Below are positions 49,695 to 60,931 of a DNA stretch of 64,000 bases, piece after piece. The position numbers and the translations under genes are program-made. The notes below the pieces were generated by a model that was not told where the DNA came from, did no database searches, and saw only the letters and a list, made by a program, of their open reading frames with translations. Every line of letters begins with the position of its first letter. Position 1 is the first letter of the stretch. Source of the stretch: Planctomycetaceae bacterium (GTDB lineage Bacteria; Planctomycetota; Planctomycetia; Pirellulales; Pirellulaceae); contig PBNZ01000027.1 in the NCBI GenBank assembly GCA_002723275.1, positions 96,147-160,146 of the forward strand, read 5' to 3'.

Positions 49695-51173
49695 ATGATG
49701 CCAAAATCTTTTGTTCCCTCACTCCGCGTACGCGTCGTCAATGACGTCCCAGCCAACGAAAAAGGCGACGGAAATTTTGTGCTGTACTGGATGACGGCCT
49801 TTCGTCGCGGCACTTCAAATTTCGCCCTACAACGAGCGATTGAAATCGGGCAGGAACACAACTGTCCTGTTCTGGTCTTTGAAGCCTTACGAGTCGGATA
49901 CCGATGGGCGAATGATCGCTTGCACCATTTCGTGATTCAAGGAATGGCAGACAATCAGGCCTTCTTTGCGAAACGTGGAACAGCCTACTACCCGTACATC
50001 GAGAAGAGCCCCGGTGACGGCTCGGGACTACTTGCAGCGCTCGCAAAATCGGCGGTGGCGGTGGTGGGAGACGATTTCCCCTGTTTTTTCCTCCCCGCCA
50101 TGACCCGCGCGGCAGCTCGGCAAATCAAGTGTCGATTCGAACTCGTTGACAGTAATGGGCTATTGCCCATGCGTGCGGCCGATAAGGTATTTGTTCGAGC
50201 TCATTACTTTCGTCGCTTCCTCCACAAAAATCTACGCCCCCACCTGGTCGACGTCCCCGACACAGATCCACTTTCGCGGTCGACGTGCACTCAGGCAGCT
50301 GAAGTAGCACAGCATATCAAAAAACGATGGCCATCGGCCGAGGTCGATAAGTTGGCACGAGATGCCAGTCTTCTGAATTCCCTCCCAATTGACCACAACG
50401 TCCGTCCTTCGGAAATCAAGGGAGGCGTCCGGGCGGCACAAACTCTCCTAAAACAATTTGTGCGTCAACGACTCGACGCCTATGACGTCGATCGAAATCA
50501 TCCCGATTCTAACGGGTCGAGTGGATTCTCCCCCTATTTGCACTTTGGCCACCTGTCCTCTCACGAGGTTTTTTCTGCGGTGATGAAAGCCGATGGCTGG
50601 CAGCTTGACGACATCTCAGACAAACCAACCGGAAGTCGAGAGGGTTGGTGGAATGCCTCGCCATTTGTCGAAGCATTTCTCGATGAGTTCATCACATGGC
50701 GGGAACTCGGATACAATATGTGCTGGCAACAGGCCGACTACGACCGCTACGAATCCCTGCCAGAGTGGGCTCAAAAGACACTCCACGAACACGAGCGTGA
50801 CCCCCGAGAACATCTCTATTCGCTCGAAGAATTCGAACAGTCCCAAACCCATGACGAGCTCTGGAATGCCGCACAACGGCAGCTCGTCCTCGAAGGTCGG
50901 ATTCACAACTATCTGAGAATGTTATGGGGGAAAAAGATCTTGCAATGGACGCCCGACGCACGCACCGCCTTACGGGTCATGATTGAGCTCAACAATAAAT
51001 ACGCCTTGGACGGCCGGAATCCCAACTCGTATTCTGGCATCTTCTGGGTTTTGGGCCGGTATGATCGTGCTTGGGGCCCCGAACGTAAGATCTTTGGCAA
51101 GGTTCGCTACATGACCTCCGAAAACACAGCCAGAAAAGTGCGACTCAAACAATATTTGAAAAATTACGGCTAG
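49695..51173 (+). CDS. Class II CPD photolyase
   Basis: A 492-residue DNA repair flavoprotein from ATG 49695 (a second ATG follows at once). The N-terminal alpha/beta antenna domain shows NFVLYWMTAFRRGTSNFALQ; the helical FAD domain shows PYLHFGHLSSHEV, FITWRELGYNM and RIHNYLRMLWGKKILQWTPD, and SYSGIFWVLGRYDRAWGPER is the typical class II end. It repairs UV cyclobutane pyrimidine dimers using light. It starts about 100 bp after the redoxin gene. Confidence 0.95.
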   Translation: MMPKSFVPSLRVRVVNDVPANEKGDGNFVLYWMTAFRRGTSNFALQRAIEIGQEHNCPVLVFEALRVGYRWANDRLHHFVIQGMADNQAFFAKRGTAYYPYIEKSPGDGSGLLAALAKSAVAVVGDDFPCFFLPAMTRAAARQIKCRFELVDSNGLLPMRAADKVFVRAHYFRRFLHKNLRPHLVDVPDTDPLSRSTCTQAAEVAQHIKKRWPSAEVDKLARDASLLNSLPIDHNVRPSEIKGGVRAAQTLLKQFVRQRLDAYDVDRNHPDSNGSSGFSPYLHFGHLSSHEVFSAVMKADGWQLDDISDKPTGSREGWWNASPFVEAFLDEFITWRELGYNMCWQQADYDRYESLPEWAQKTLHEHERDPREHLYSLEEFEQSQTHDELWNAAQRQLVLEGRIHNYLRMLWGKKILQWTPDARTALRVMIELNNKYALDGRNPNSYSGIFWVLGRYDRAWGPERKIFGKVRYMTSENTARKVRLKQYLKNYG

Positions 51174-51312
51174 ATACGCTGTAATTGCATCTTCAAGCCT
51201 TCAGAAATGGTGTCCCGCAAGCCGAAACCACATTGATAAACACCTAGTTTTGCAGCTAAAATAACCGTTAACAGGATTTAAACCTCCCGCCGCCCACCTG
51301 GGGCCCGCACCA

Positions 51313-54300
51313 ATGCTCGCTCGTTCCACTCTGGCTGTTAGTCTTGGGTTACTCCTCGTCACGTCCGCATGGGCCGAGGAAAAGATTGATTTTGCGCGTA
51401 GCATCTTACCGCTTCTCTCCGACAAGTGTTTCAATTGCCACGGGCCAGATGAAGCGAGCCGCGAAGCAGGTCTGCGACTGGACGATCAAGAAAGTGCTTA
51501 CGCCGAGTTAGAATCCGGTGATCGCGCGATCGTTCCTTTTAATCTCGCAGAAAGCGGCATTATCGATCGGATTTTGACCGACGATCCCGACATTAAAATG
51601 CCACCGCCGGAGTTGGGTAAAAGCATCACGCCCGAAGAACTTGAACTTCTCAAGTCATGGATTGATCAAGGGGCTGAATGGTCGGGACACTGGGCCTTCG
51701 AGTCGCCTGAGTTATCACCAGCGCCGAACGCGTCTTCGCCTTGGCGATCGGCGAATAGCATTGACCAGTTTGTTCACGCCAAACTCCGCGCTGCGAATTT
51801 AGCTCCTGCGCAACGAGCAAATAAAGAAACTTTGATTCGCCGAGTAACGCTTGATCTCACTGGTTTACCGCCGAGCATTGCAGAGGTTGACGAATTTCTG
51901 GCGGACGCTTCGCCGAACGCTTACGAAAAAGTTGTCAATCGCCTCTTGGACTCAGTTCGATATGGCGAACACATGGGTCGAATCTGGCTCGACGCCGCGC
52001 GTTATGCGGATACACACGGATTACATCTAGATAATGAGCGATCTGTATGGCCTTATCGGAATTGGGTCATCGATGCGTTCAACCGCAACCTCCCCTTTGA
52101 CGAATTTACCGTCCAACAATTAGCGGGAGACTTGTTGCCCGCACCCAGCCTGGATCAGCGAATCGCAACGGGTTTTAATCGGTGCAATGTGACGACCAGC
52201 GAGGGCGGGTCAATTGACGAGGAGTATTATGTTCGATACGCGGTAGACCGGGTTGAAACGACTTCGACGGTTTGGATGGGTTTGACCGCAGGTTGCGCAG
52301 CCTGTCACGACCACAAATTCGACCCTTTGACCCAGCGCGAGTTCTACCAACTATTCTCATACTTCTACAGCCTCACGGAGAAGGCTATGGACGGTAACGC
52401 CCTGTTACCTCCACCCAGCGTCAAGGCTCCGAGCCGGCTGGACACGATTCATCGCAACAACCTTGAAACGCAACGAGCAGCCGTTGAGAAACAACTCGCG
52501 GAGCTGCACGCTAATATCGACTACCAAGATGCAAGCAATGACATCGTGCTTCGTTCATTGACGAAGTTGGAGCGAACGTGGTTCGATGACAGCTTACCCG
52601 GCGTTGTTCAAACGAGCGGTGATGGAGAGTCGGCATGGAAATATGTTGAAGCGCCTGACCATCCCGTGTTTAGCGGGAAGAATTCTACGCGACAACAGTC
52701 CGACGGGTTGAGTCAACAGTATTTTGAGAAAGCAAAACAGAAACTCAAGGTTGGCACTCATGACCGATTCTTCACCTACGTTTACCTAGATCCAAAGAAT
52801 CCCCCGGAAACGATCCAGTTACAATTTCATCGTGATTCGTGGGATCACCGTGCCTACTGGGGGGCCGACAAAGGCTACAACGCAGGAAAGAAGGGAACGA
52901 CAAACCACCATATGGGCGACCTGCCTGCGACCGGTGAATGGGTTCGACTCGAGGTGCCTGCAGGCGATGTGGGATTGAGCGTTGGAAACGAGATCGACGG
53001 CTGGTCCTTTGCTCAGTCTAACGGAACGGTCTATTGGGATAAGTCCGGCATTATCTCCGTTCTTCCTCTGAACTCGTCACAACTCGAATCACTCAACTTG
53101 TGGACGCAATTCCGTGAGCAAGTACGGCACCCGGCATTGCCGAGCGAAATCCAAGCTGTGCTGGATGTAAAGTCGGCTGAGCGATCGGCGGACCAACAGG
53201 CATCGCTTCGAAAGCATTTCTTCGAGCAGGTCCACCCGAGCTTCAGCACATCGTTCAAACAACCGTTGGCAGATCAAGCCTCACTGAATCAACAACTGGC
53301 CGAACTCGAAAAATCGATTCCGGCCACGCTTGTTATGGAGGACCTGCAAGAGCCGCGCCAAGCACACGTTCTTGAACGGGGAGAGTATACGCTGCCGCGG
53401 GAAAAGGTAGACTCGCAAACGCCTGAATGGATTCTCCCTCGTGATGAGTCCGGCCCCGCGAATCGGTTAGGCTTAGCTCAATGGCTCGTAAATCCCAAAC
53501 ACCCACTCACTGCTCGCGTTACCGTAAACCGATACTGGCAACACTTCTTCGGGACCGGCCTTGTCAAAACATCAGAAGACTTCGGCATTCAGGGCGAGTA
53601 TCCATCGCATCCCGAGCTGCTTGATTGGCTCGCGCTCGACTTCATTAGATCGGGCTGGAACACCAAGAGAATGCATAAACAAATTGTCATGTCAATGACT
53701 TATCAGCAGTCATCACACTTCGGCCCGGACAAACTGGCCGTCGATCCCGAAAATCGCTTATTAGCTCGGGGCCCGAGTTACCGACTCGATGCTGAGGTCA
53801 TCCGCGACCAGGCATTATCCGTGAGCGGGTTATTGGTGGGTACAATCGGTGGCAAAAGTGTCCGTCCTTACCAACCTCCCGGACTTTGGAAGCCGGTTGG
53901 TTTTGGAGGCAGCAACACCTCCGTATTTAAGCAAGACGACGGTCCTAATCTTTACCGTCGCAGCATGTATACATTCTGGAAGCGAACAGCACCTCCTCCG
54001 TCGATGTCGACCTTTGACGCACCAGACCGCGAAACTTGCCAAGTGCGTCGCGCCCGTACGAACACGCCATTACAAGCTCTCGTCTTAATGAACGATGTGC
54101 AATTCGTAGAAGCCGCTCGAGAATTTGCGGTTCGCGTGCTCACGGAGGGCGGAGATGATGTGGAGACTCGACTTATCTTCGCTTTTCGCACAGCTACCTC
54201 ACGCCGGCCGACTGATACAGAAATCCAACGGCTGAAACAGCTTCTGGTAGAGTACCAAACAATTTTCGAAAAATCCCCCGAAGCGGCGGAGGCGATCATC

Positions 54301-54411
54301 TCCAACGGTGATTCCAAGCCTAACGGAGATGTTGATCCAACTGAGCTCAGCGCTTGGACGATCATAACTCACTTGCTTTTGAATCTAAGCGAAACTGTGT
54401 CCAAAGCTTAG
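51313..54411 (+). CDS. PSCyt1/DUF1549/DUF1553 (PSD1) cytochrome c domain protein
   Basis: A 1032-residue secreted protein, second of this family in the window. Signal peptide ([21 protein letters not shown]), cytochrome domain with CFNCHGPDE near residue 39, DUF1549 with [20 protein letters not shown] and [13 protein letters not shown], then DUF1553 with [20 protein letters not shown] and YQQSSHF. It pairs with the DUF1501 gene that begins 12 bp downstream. Same general role and same uncertainty as the copy at 1197-4418. Confidence 0.95.
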   Translation: MLARSTLAVSLGLLLVTSAWAEEKIDFARSILPLLSDKCFNCHGPDEASREAGLRLDDQESAYAELESGDRAIVPFNLAESGIIDRILTDDPDIKMPPPELGKSITPEELELLKSWIDQGAEWSGHWAFESPELSPAPNASSPWRSANSIDQFVHAKLRAANLAPAQRANKETLIRRVTLDLTGLPPSIAEVDEFLADASPNAYEKVVNRLLDSVRYGEHMGRIWLDAARYADTHGLHLDNERSVWPYRNWVIDAFNRNLPFDEFTVQQLAGDLLPAPSLDQRIATGFNRCNVTTSEGGSIDEEYYVRYAVDRVETTSTVWMGLTAGCAACHDHKFDPLTQREFYQLFSYFYSLTEKAMDGNALLPPPSVKAPSRLDTIHRNNLETQRAAVEKQLAELHANIDYQDASNDIVLRSLTKLERTWFDDSLPGVVQTSGDGESAWKYVEAPDHPVFSGKNSTRQQSDGLSQQYFEKAKQKLKVGTHDRFFTYVYLDPKNPPETIQLQFHRDSWDHRAYWGADKGYNAGKKGTTNHHMGDLPATGEWVRLEVPAGDVGLSVGNEIDGWSFAQSNGTVYWDKSGIISVLPLNSSQLESLNLWTQFREQVRHPALPSEIQAVLDVKSAERSADQQASLRKHFFEQVHPSFSTSFKQPLADQASLNQQLAELEKSIPATLVMEDLQEPRQAHVLERGEYTLPREKVDSQTPEWILPRDESGPANRLGLAQWLVNPKHPLTARVTVNRYWQHFFGTGLVKTSEDFGIQGEYPSHPELLDWLALDFIRSGWNTKRMHKQIVMSMTYQQSSHFGPDKLAVDPENRLLARGPSYRLDAEVIRDQALSVSGLLVGTIGGKSVRPYQPPGLWKPVGFGGSNTSVFKQDDGPNLYRRSMYTFWKRTAPPPSMSTFDAPDRETCQVRRARTNTPLQALVLMNDVQFVEAAREFAVRVLTEGGDDVETRLIFAFRTATSRRPTDTEIQRLKQLLVEYQTIFEKSPEAAEAIISNGDSKPNGDVDPTELSAWTIITHLLLNLSETVSKA

Positions 54412-54422
54412 AAAGGCACAAA

Positions 54423-55886
54423 ATGAATCCATTGCGGGAATCCGAACTCGTTGAAACACGCCGACATTTTTTTGGTAGAACCGCTACTGGTATTGGTTCA
54501 GCGGCTCTTGCCTCCTTGGTAAATCCCGATCTGTTTGCGAATACTTCATCATCATCTGCCGCCACAGGCGGTCTCGACGGTTTACCCCATTTTGCACCCC
54601 GCGCTAAGCGCGTAATCTATTTGTTCATGTCGGGCGCACCGTCTCAACTCGACATGTGGGATTACAAGCCAAAGATGCAGGATTGGTTTGACAAAGACCT
54701 ACCGGAATCCGTACGGAACGGTCAACGAATTACAACGATGACGTCGAAGCAGAGTCGCTTTCCGATCGCTCCTTCAATGTTTAAGTTCAATCAACACGGC
54801 CAAAATGGGACTTGGATTAGCGAAATTCTTCCGCACACAGCGGGAGTTATAGATGAACTTGCCGTTATTAAGACAGTCAACACAGAAGCCATAAATCACG
54901 ATCCCGCAATCACCTACATCCAGACCGGTAGTCAATTGCCAGGGAAGCCAAGCGCGGGTGCCTGGCTTTCCTATGGATTAGGCAGCATGAACGAAAATTT
55001 GCCGAACTTTGTCGTGCTGCACTCCACCGTCAACGGCGGATTTGGTGGACAAGCGCTCTACGCACGACTCTGGGGCGCTGGCTTCCTTTCCACACGGCAT
55101 CAGGGTGTCAGCCTGAGGTCCAACGGTGATCCTGTACTTTACCTTTCAAATCCTTCCGGAATGAGTCAGTCCATGCGGCGGCGCATGCTGGATGAGCTAG
55201 CCGCGTTAAATCAAGAGCGGTACGCCGCTGTCGGTGATCCGGAGATTCAATCCCGTATCGCTCAGTACGAAATGGCCTATCGCATGCAGACATCCGTACC
55301 GGAATTGACAGACATCTCCGACGAATCGGAAAGTGTCCTTGAGATGTACGGACCCGACGTGAAGACACCCGGTACATTCGCTGCAAATTGCTTACTCGCG
55401 AGACGACTTGCTGAACGAAACGTCCGCTTCACGCAAGTTTTCATTCGGCAATGGGACCAGCATGGCAACCTTCCTAACGATATACGACGGCAATGCGGAA
55501 TTATTGACCAACCCTGTGCGGCTCTGATTCGCGATTTGAAACAGCGCGGCATGCTGGACGACACACTCGTCATTTGGGGTGGTGAATTTGGCCGCACAAT
55601 CTACTGCCAAGGAAAATTGACGAAAACTAATTATGGGCGCGATCACCATCCTCGTTGCTACACGAAATGGATGGCCGGTGGGGGTATTCAACCGGGAATA
55701 GTTTACGGCGAAACGGACGATTTCAGCTACAATGTCACCGATAAGCCCGCCCATATCCATGACCTGAATGCAACCATCCTGCACTGCCTGGGTGTCGACC
55801 ACGAACGTTTGACCTACCGTCATCAAGGTCGCGATTTCCGTTTGACCGATGTTCACGGAAATGTCATTCAGGATTTACTTGCATAG
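54423..55886 (+). CDS. DUF1501 family protein
   Basis: A 487-residue protein from ATG 54423, complete. Tat-like start ([20 protein letters not shown]), then [20 protein letters not shown], later [19 protein letters not shown], and the signature [14 protein letters not shown] followed by [20 protein letters not shown]. The same alkaline-phosphatase-like fold as the partial copy at 1-1179. Co-transcribed with the preceding PSD1 gene. Confidence 0.95.
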   Translation: MNPLRESELVETRRHFFGRTATGIGSAALASLVNPDLFANTSSSSAATGGLDGLPHFAPRAKRVIYLFMSGAPSQLDMWDYKPKMQDWFDKDLPESVRNGQRITTMTSKQSRFPIAPSMFKFNQHGQNGTWISEILPHTAGVIDELAVIKTVNTEAINHDPAITYIQTGSQLPGKPSAGAWLSYGLGSMNENLPNFVVLHSTVNGGFGGQALYARLWGAGFLSTRHQGVSLRSNGDPVLYLSNPSGMSQSMRRRMLDELAALNQERYAAVGDPEIQSRIAQYEMAYRMQTSVPELTDISDESESVLEMYGPDVKTPGTFAANCLLARRLAERNVRFTQVFIRQWDQHGNLPNDIRRQCGIIDQPCAALIRDLKQRGMLDDTLVIWGGEFGRTIYCQGKLTKTNYGRDHHPRCYTKWMAGGGIQPGIVYGETDDFSYNVTDKPAHIHDLNATILHCLGVDHERLTYRHQGRDFRLTDVHGNVIQDLLA

Positions 55887-56086
55887 GGCGATTGGAACAA
55901 TTCCGCTCGAATCCAAGTCACCGCCAGCTCCTGCGCAGTAAAATCGCACAAGGAACATCGACCACGCTGTTCCTTCTTGCCGATCTCGTGCGCTACGGAA
56001 TGACAACTTCCTGGCAACGGAATTGGCTTCGGCTTCTTGCTTTGACAAAACCGGTTTTCATTCCTTTGTATTGATCGCCTGACAAC

Positions 56087-57412
56087 ATGAAATTCTTTTT
56101 GCTTGCTACCTGCATTGCGATTAGCTGCAGCACGGCACTGGCCAACTCACCTACGATCGCATTCAAGAACTGTCAATTAATTCCAATCGACGGTCCTGTT
56201 ATTGAGAACGGGACGCTGATTGTTTCTGGAACGAAGATCAAGGCAATCGGAAAGAATGACGAAACCCCAATCCCCGACGATGCAAAAGTGATTGATGTTA
56301 GCGGCAAGGTGATCATGCCAGGCTTGGTATGTACCCACAGCCATATTGGCGGACCTGCCGCGGGAGATCGCAGCGGACCGATACAACCCGGAGTTCGCGT
56401 CCTGGATTCGCTCAACATCCTCGACTCCGGTTTTCGACGGGCGCTTGCCGGTGGTTTAACAACTCTAAACATTATGCCGGGATCGGGACACCTCAGCAGC
56501 GGCCAAACGGTTTACGTGAAACTTCGTTTTGGCGACGTCATGCCATCCACAATCGAGGACATACTTTATGTCAATGACGAGGGTGCACCTCTTGGCGGTT
56601 TAAAAATGGCCAACGGCACGAACTCGATGCGAGATGCTCCCTTTCCGGGAACTCGGGGACGTTCTGCCTATCTGGTCAGAGAACAGTACATTCGAGCTCG
56701 GGAATATCACAGCAAGATCGTGGACGCCGAGGGTGATCCTGCAAAATTACCTCCGCGAGATCTTCATCTTGAAACCCTGATCGAAGCGATGCAAGGCAAG
56801 CGAATTGTTCACCACCATACTCATCGCCACGATGACATCATCACGGTTCTTCGTCTCTCGAAAGAATTTGGCTTTCGAGTTGTGCTGCATCATGTGAGTG
56901 AAGGCTGGAAGGTCGCGGATGAAATTGCGGCAGCGAATGTGCCCTGTTCGATGATCATGATCGATTCACCTGGTGGCAAGCTGGAGGCTCGTTACCTGCG
57001 ATTCGAAACGGGAAAGATTCTTGAAGAAGCAGGGGTGCGTACTGCCTTCCATACCGACGATCCAATTCTGGATTCTCGTTACTTCCTACGGAGCGCCGCG
57101 ATCGCTGTTCGCGCGGGCATGTCACGTGAAGCAGCTCTGGATGGACTCACGCTGGCCGGTGCAGAGATGCTAGATCTCCAGGACCAGATCGGCTCACTGA
57201 CCCCCGGCAAAGATGCTGATTTCATTGTTTTGAATGGTGATCCGTTGAGCATTTACACCAAGATCCAGGAAACTTGGGTCGGGGGCGAACGAGTCTTTGA
57301 CCGCAGCGATCCGGATGATCGACGTTATGCGGTGGGCGGTTATGGAACGGGCCATGACCAATCGCCCTATTTCTGCTGCTACGATCAAAAACAACAAGGA
57401 GGTTCAAAATGA
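56087..57412 (+). CDS. Exported amidohydrolase (imidazolonepropionase-like)
   Basis: A 441-residue member of the amidohydrolase superfamily with a signal peptide (MKFFLLATCIAISCSTALAN). The metal-binding HxH is intact (PGLVCTHSHIGG), with further His in IVHHHTHRHDD and LHHVSEG and the metal Asp in AFHTDDPILD. The C-terminus has GSLTPGKDADFIVLNGDPL, typical of the family. It probably hydrolyses a cyclic amide or peptide in the periplasm. The next gene overlaps by 4 bp (ATGA). Confidence 0.93.
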   Translation: MKFFLLATCIAISCSTALANSPTIAFKNCQLIPIDGPVIENGTLIVSGTKIKAIGKNDETPIPDDAKVIDVSGKVIMPGLVCTHSHIGGPAAGDRSGPIQPGVRVLDSLNILDSGFRRALAGGLTTLNIMPGSGHLSSGQTVYVKLRFGDVMPSTIEDILYVNDEGAPLGGLKMANGTNSMRDAPFPGTRGRSAYLVREQYIRAREYHSKIVDAEGDPAKLPPRDLHLETLIEAMQGKRIVHHHTHRHDDIITVLRLSKEFGFRVVLHHVSEGWKVADEIAAANVPCSMIMIDSPGGKLEARYLRFETGKILEEAGVRTAFHTDDPILDSRYFLRSAAIAVRAGMSREAALDGLTLAGAEMLDLQDQIGSLTPGKDADFIVLNGDPLSIYTKIQETWVGGERVFDRSDPDDRRYAVGGYGTGHDQSPYFCCYDQKQQGGSK

Positions 57413-58638
57413 AGTCTCACTACCTCCTAGTCCTGTCACTCACCCTCTCCGTCGCGTGGTCCGCAAACACCTACGCTCAGTTGGCGATTCACGGCGACAT
57501 CATCTACACCAGTGCGGGTGAATCGATCAAAGATGGGATGCTTGTCATCCGAGACGGTAAGATTTCTACCATCGGCAAAGCATCAGAGATCCGGGTACCC
57601 GATGGGTTCCGGACGATCAAAGCCGCCGTCGTAACTCCCGGCTTAATCGACTCCCATTGCACGGTAGGACTTTCCGGGATTTTGAATTACGACCATGACC
57701 AAGACCAAATCGAACGATCTTCACCAGTCCAACCGCAGCTGAGAGCTCTCGACGCCTACAATTCCCACGAAGAGCTTGTCGAATGGGTTCGCAGTTTTGG
57801 AATCACGACGATTCATACGGGGCACGCGCCCGGTGAATTAATTTCAGGGCAAACACTTGTTACGAAGACGATCGGAAACACGGTCGACGACAACCTGCTA
57901 TGCGAAAGTCGAGCCCTGGCAGCGACGCTTGCATCCGTCGCACTTAAGTCAGGTGCCTCTTCTCCTGGAACTCGTGGCAAAATGATGGCGATGTTGCGTG
58001 CCGAGTTGATCAAGGCACAAGAGTACCATTCCAAGGTGCAAGCTGCTGAAGCATCGGAGGAACAAGATCCGCCACCCCGTGACCTTCGCCTGGAAACGCT
58101 CTCCAAAGTCCTTGCTCGAGAGTTGCCACTGATGATCACCGCTCATCGCGCCCAAGACATCAACAATGCCTTACGTTTGGCGCGCGAATTTAACATGGAA
58201 GTCTGGCTCGATGGTGGAGCAGAGGCCTATCTTCTGGTGGATGAGATTAAACAGGCCGGGGTACCCGTCATCGTTCACCCCACAATGATTCGCCCTAATG
58301 GAGAGTACGAAAACTTCAGTTTTGAGACCGCGGCAACGCTGGCCAAAGCAGGGATCCCCATTGCACTTCAGGCTGGCTATGAAGCCTACGTCCCGAAGAC
58401 CCGCGTCGTCCTGTTTGAGGCCGGAATGGCCGCCGCCAATGGATTGAGCTTCCAGCAAGCGTTGAATGCAATCACGATCGATGCAGCCCGTCTCCTGAAA
58501 ATCGACGATCGAGTCGGATCGCTCGAGGTCGGCAAAGATGGAGACGTCGCGTTATACGACGGAGATCCGTTCGAATACACCTCTCACTGTATTGGCGTCA
58601 TTATCAATGGTAAGGTCGTCAGCGAAATCAAACGATAA
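57409..58638 (+). CDS. Amidohydrolase paralogue lacking metal ligands
   Basis: A 409-residue exported paralogue of the preceding gene (signal MKSHYLLVLSLTLSVAWSAN). The fold is clear (GIIYTSAGE-like IIYTSAGESIKDGMLVIRDG, GSLEVGKDGDVALYDGDPFE). The HxH is replaced by SHCTVG and the metal Asp region by ALQAGYEAYVP, so it is probably catalytically inactive. Overlap of 4 bp with the active gene suggests translation coupling and perhaps a heterodimer. Planctomycetes often have such tandem pairs, as far as I recall. Confidence 0.9.
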   Translation: MKSHYLLVLSLTLSVAWSANTYAQLAIHGDIIYTSAGESIKDGMLVIRDGKISTIGKASEIRVPDGFRTIKAAVVTPGLIDSHCTVGLSGILNYDHDQDQIERSSPVQPQLRALDAYNSHEELVEWVRSFGITTIHTGHAPGELISGQTLVTKTIGNTVDDNLLCESRALAATLASVALKSGASSPGTRGKMMAMLRAELIKAQEYHSKVQAAEASEEQDPPPRDLRLETLSKVLARELPLMITAHRAQDINNALRLAREFNMEVWLDGGAEAYLLVDEIKQAGVPVIVHPTMIRPNGEYENFSFETAATLAKAGIPIALQAGYEAYVPKTRVVLFEAGMAAANGLSFQQALNAITIDAARLLKIDDRVGSLEVGKDGDVALYDGDPFEYTSHCIGVIINGKVVSEIKR

Positions 58639-58860
58639 ATCCCAAGAGCTCGATTGCATTTGGGAAGATGATTCGTGTTGTTTCGCAGCGATTGTAAATT
58701 GCAAGAAATTGATGGCATCCGGAGATGCTTGACCAGGCCTTACCGTGGACTCCATCTTTCAATCGAGATATAGCGAGTTTATGCCTTTGCATGTTTCCTG
58801 AAGGGGCCCCAACAGTCGACGAGTGCTTAGTTACCAAATTTAAGTTCCCGAAGTCGGCTG

Positions 58861-59925
58861 ATGCTCCATTGCGAGAAAACGCCCAGAGACTTGAGCGATG
58901 AAGAACAGAGAGATCCCCTTGGTTTAACCTCCGGATTCACCTTGGTCGAATTATTGGTGGGGATTGCGATTATTGCGATCCTCATCCTGCTACAGCTTCC
59001 GGCGATTAATGCAGCAAGGGAGGCAGCTCGGCGGTCGCAATGCCAGAACAACATTCGACAACTCGCCTTGGCAGTCTAGAATTACGAATCAGCTCGTCGC
59101 CGCCTGCCTCCAAGTGCGAACATCGATCTCACCCTGACAGAAACAGGCAACAACGGTTCCTGGGGCATTCATGGGCGCATTCTGCCTTATCTCGAAGAGT
59201 CTCATTTATACAGCCAGGTGAATCTGGAATTGGCCTGGGATCACCAAATGGTAATTGACGCACTGCGCGTTCCCATTGATCAATGCCCCTCGGATCCAGG
59301 GGCTGGGATCCTCCGAGATCCAGGCAAGGGTCGAGCAAGACTTTATGCCACGAATTACGGATTCAATATGGAAACATGGTTTGTCTTTGATCCGGCAACC
59401 AAGAAGGGAGGCAACGGTCCCTTTTATTCCAATAGCCACCTGAGACTCTCCAAAGTTGTCGATGGAACCAGCAAAACGATGCTCGCCTCTAAGGTGAAAG
59501 CCTGGCAGCCGTATACAGGAAATGGTGGTCCGCCGACGACCAAGATCGCAAACACCGTCGAAGAAGCGGCAGAGATTGTGAAGTCCTGAGTTCAGAGCAA
59601 GAACACCGGTCATACCGAGTGGCCAGATGGTCGCGTCCATCATATGGATTTCACAGCAACCCTGGCCCCCAATTCATTCGTCCCCTTCAACAATGGCGAG
59701 TAGATTGTCGATGCCGATTTTAATTCCTGGCAGGAAGGAAAACACGGACGTAACGGCTCGGCTTCATACGCGATCATCACTTCCCGTAGCCACCATCCAA
59801 GACTGGTGCAGACCGTGATGCTTGATGCCTCAGTTCACGTCGTCACCGACAATGTTGACCTTAAGGTTTGGCGAGCGTCCGCAACTCGTGCAGGTCGCGA
59901 ATTGAATCTTTCACTCGATCCTTGA
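58861..59925 (+). pseudogene. DUF1559 prepilin-like gene with three in-frame stops
   Basis: One frame of 355 codons retains the DUF1559 layout: [20 protein letters not shown] at the start, [66 protein letters not shown] and NVDLKVWRASATRAGREL near the end. It is broken by TAG 59077-59079, TGA 59587-59589 and TAG 59701-59703, and ends at TGA 59923-59925. There is no frameshift. All three stops can be explained by single C-to-T changes (CAG or CGA). Mixed stops make selenocysteine recoding unlikely. Confidence 0.85.
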
Positions 59926-60253
59926 ATATCGTCGAACGCCCACATGCCGGTCCAAGGTAGGTGACTCGGCAATCATTCCTGGATCCGCCCCCACTCGCGC
60001 TACGATCTGTTAGCTTGATTGCTCAATACATCTCATGATCTCAGCTTGTAGTCTTGCACTTATTTTCCAAACAGTTTCTGTGTATCGACCTCGGACGGAA
60101 GGCAATTTTTTTTTGGGGGGGGGATCTGAGCCTCGCCAGACGATCCTCGGAAATTTGAGACGCTCACTCACAGAATCCACCTTGAACCTTCCAGAGCTGC
60201 TCGACTAACCTAACGATATCGTATTTACTGGCCAAGAACGTGGGAGAGGCAAG
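59926..60253. other. Intergenic region with T9G9 tract
   Basis: No gene. A run of nine T followed by nine G lies near 60106-60123. The ArsI-like gene follows with a good ribosome site. Confidence 0.45.
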
Positions 60254-60745
60254 ATGACCACACAGTCTGCCGTTGATCTTCCGGGGCAGCATCGTACCCA
60301 TATCGCGTTGAAGGTTTCGAACCTTCAGCAGTCACGCGAGTTCTATAAATTGCTTCTAGGAGTCGCTCCATCGAAGGAGCGAATCGGTTACATCAAGTTC
60401 GAACCGGCCGATCCCTCGGTGAATTTGACATTTAATGAAACAGATTCTCCCACCGAAGCAGCCTCGATTTCCCATCTCGGAATTCAGGTTAAATCGATCG
60501 CGGCCGTCCATGAAGCAATTGAACGATTTCAGTCGGCCGGTATTCCCACGACCACTGAGGAGCAGACGACCTGCTGTTACACCGTCCGAGATAAGGTTTG
60601 GGCCACCGACCCCGATGATAATCCATGGGAGGTATTTGTTGTCCTGCAGGACGACGTCAAAGACGAGCTTTATCAAGAGAACGGTTGTTGCGCACCCGAG
60701 CTGGTGATACTAGTCGCCCCTCAATCAACCGACGGGAAAAAATGA
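60254..60745 (+). CDS. ArsI/CadI-like vicinal oxygen chelate protein
   Basis: A 163-residue glyoxalase-fold protein. It shows HIALKVSNLQQSREFYKLLL, SHLGIQVKS and DKVWATDPDDNPWEVFVVL, and the Cys pair TTCCYTVRDK that characterises ArsI (C-As lyase) and CadI, plus a terminal CC. These proteins act on methylarsenite or bind cadmium. Usual partners (arsR, arsM, arsP) are absent here. GGAGAGG precedes ATG 60254; the stop is TGA. Confidence 0.9.
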   Translation: MTTQSAVDLPGQHRTHIALKVSNLQQSREFYKLLLGVAPSKERIGYIKFEPADPSVNLTFNETDSPTEAASISHLGIQVKSIAAVHEAIERFQSAGIPTTTEEQTTCCYTVRDKVWATDPDDNPWEVFVVLQDDVKDELYQENGCCAPELVILVAPQSTDGKK

Positions 60746-60931
60746 TTTTACTGCGGTGGCCCAGAATCATGGCATTCCTTCATGATTCGAATGAACGTGC
60801 AACCTTCCAGGCGAATCTCGACATCCTTAGTTCCTGAGTAAGATGCAGCTTGATTCCGCAAACAGATTGATTCGAACCTGGCTCATGTTTTTCCCGTAAA
60901 CCCACTGTTACTACTGCTCCAAGAAAAAGTC

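Noticed and set aside
59587..59589. TGA in the DUF1559 gene, considered for recoding
   Set aside because: Accompanied by two TAG stops; not at a Cys position.
60743..60850. TGA of the ArsI-like gene followed by about 30 open codons, considered as a third selenocysteine site
   Set aside because: The residues before the TGA already form a normal family C-terminus, no family Cys aligns with it, and the tail is unlike any domain. It is a genuine stop.
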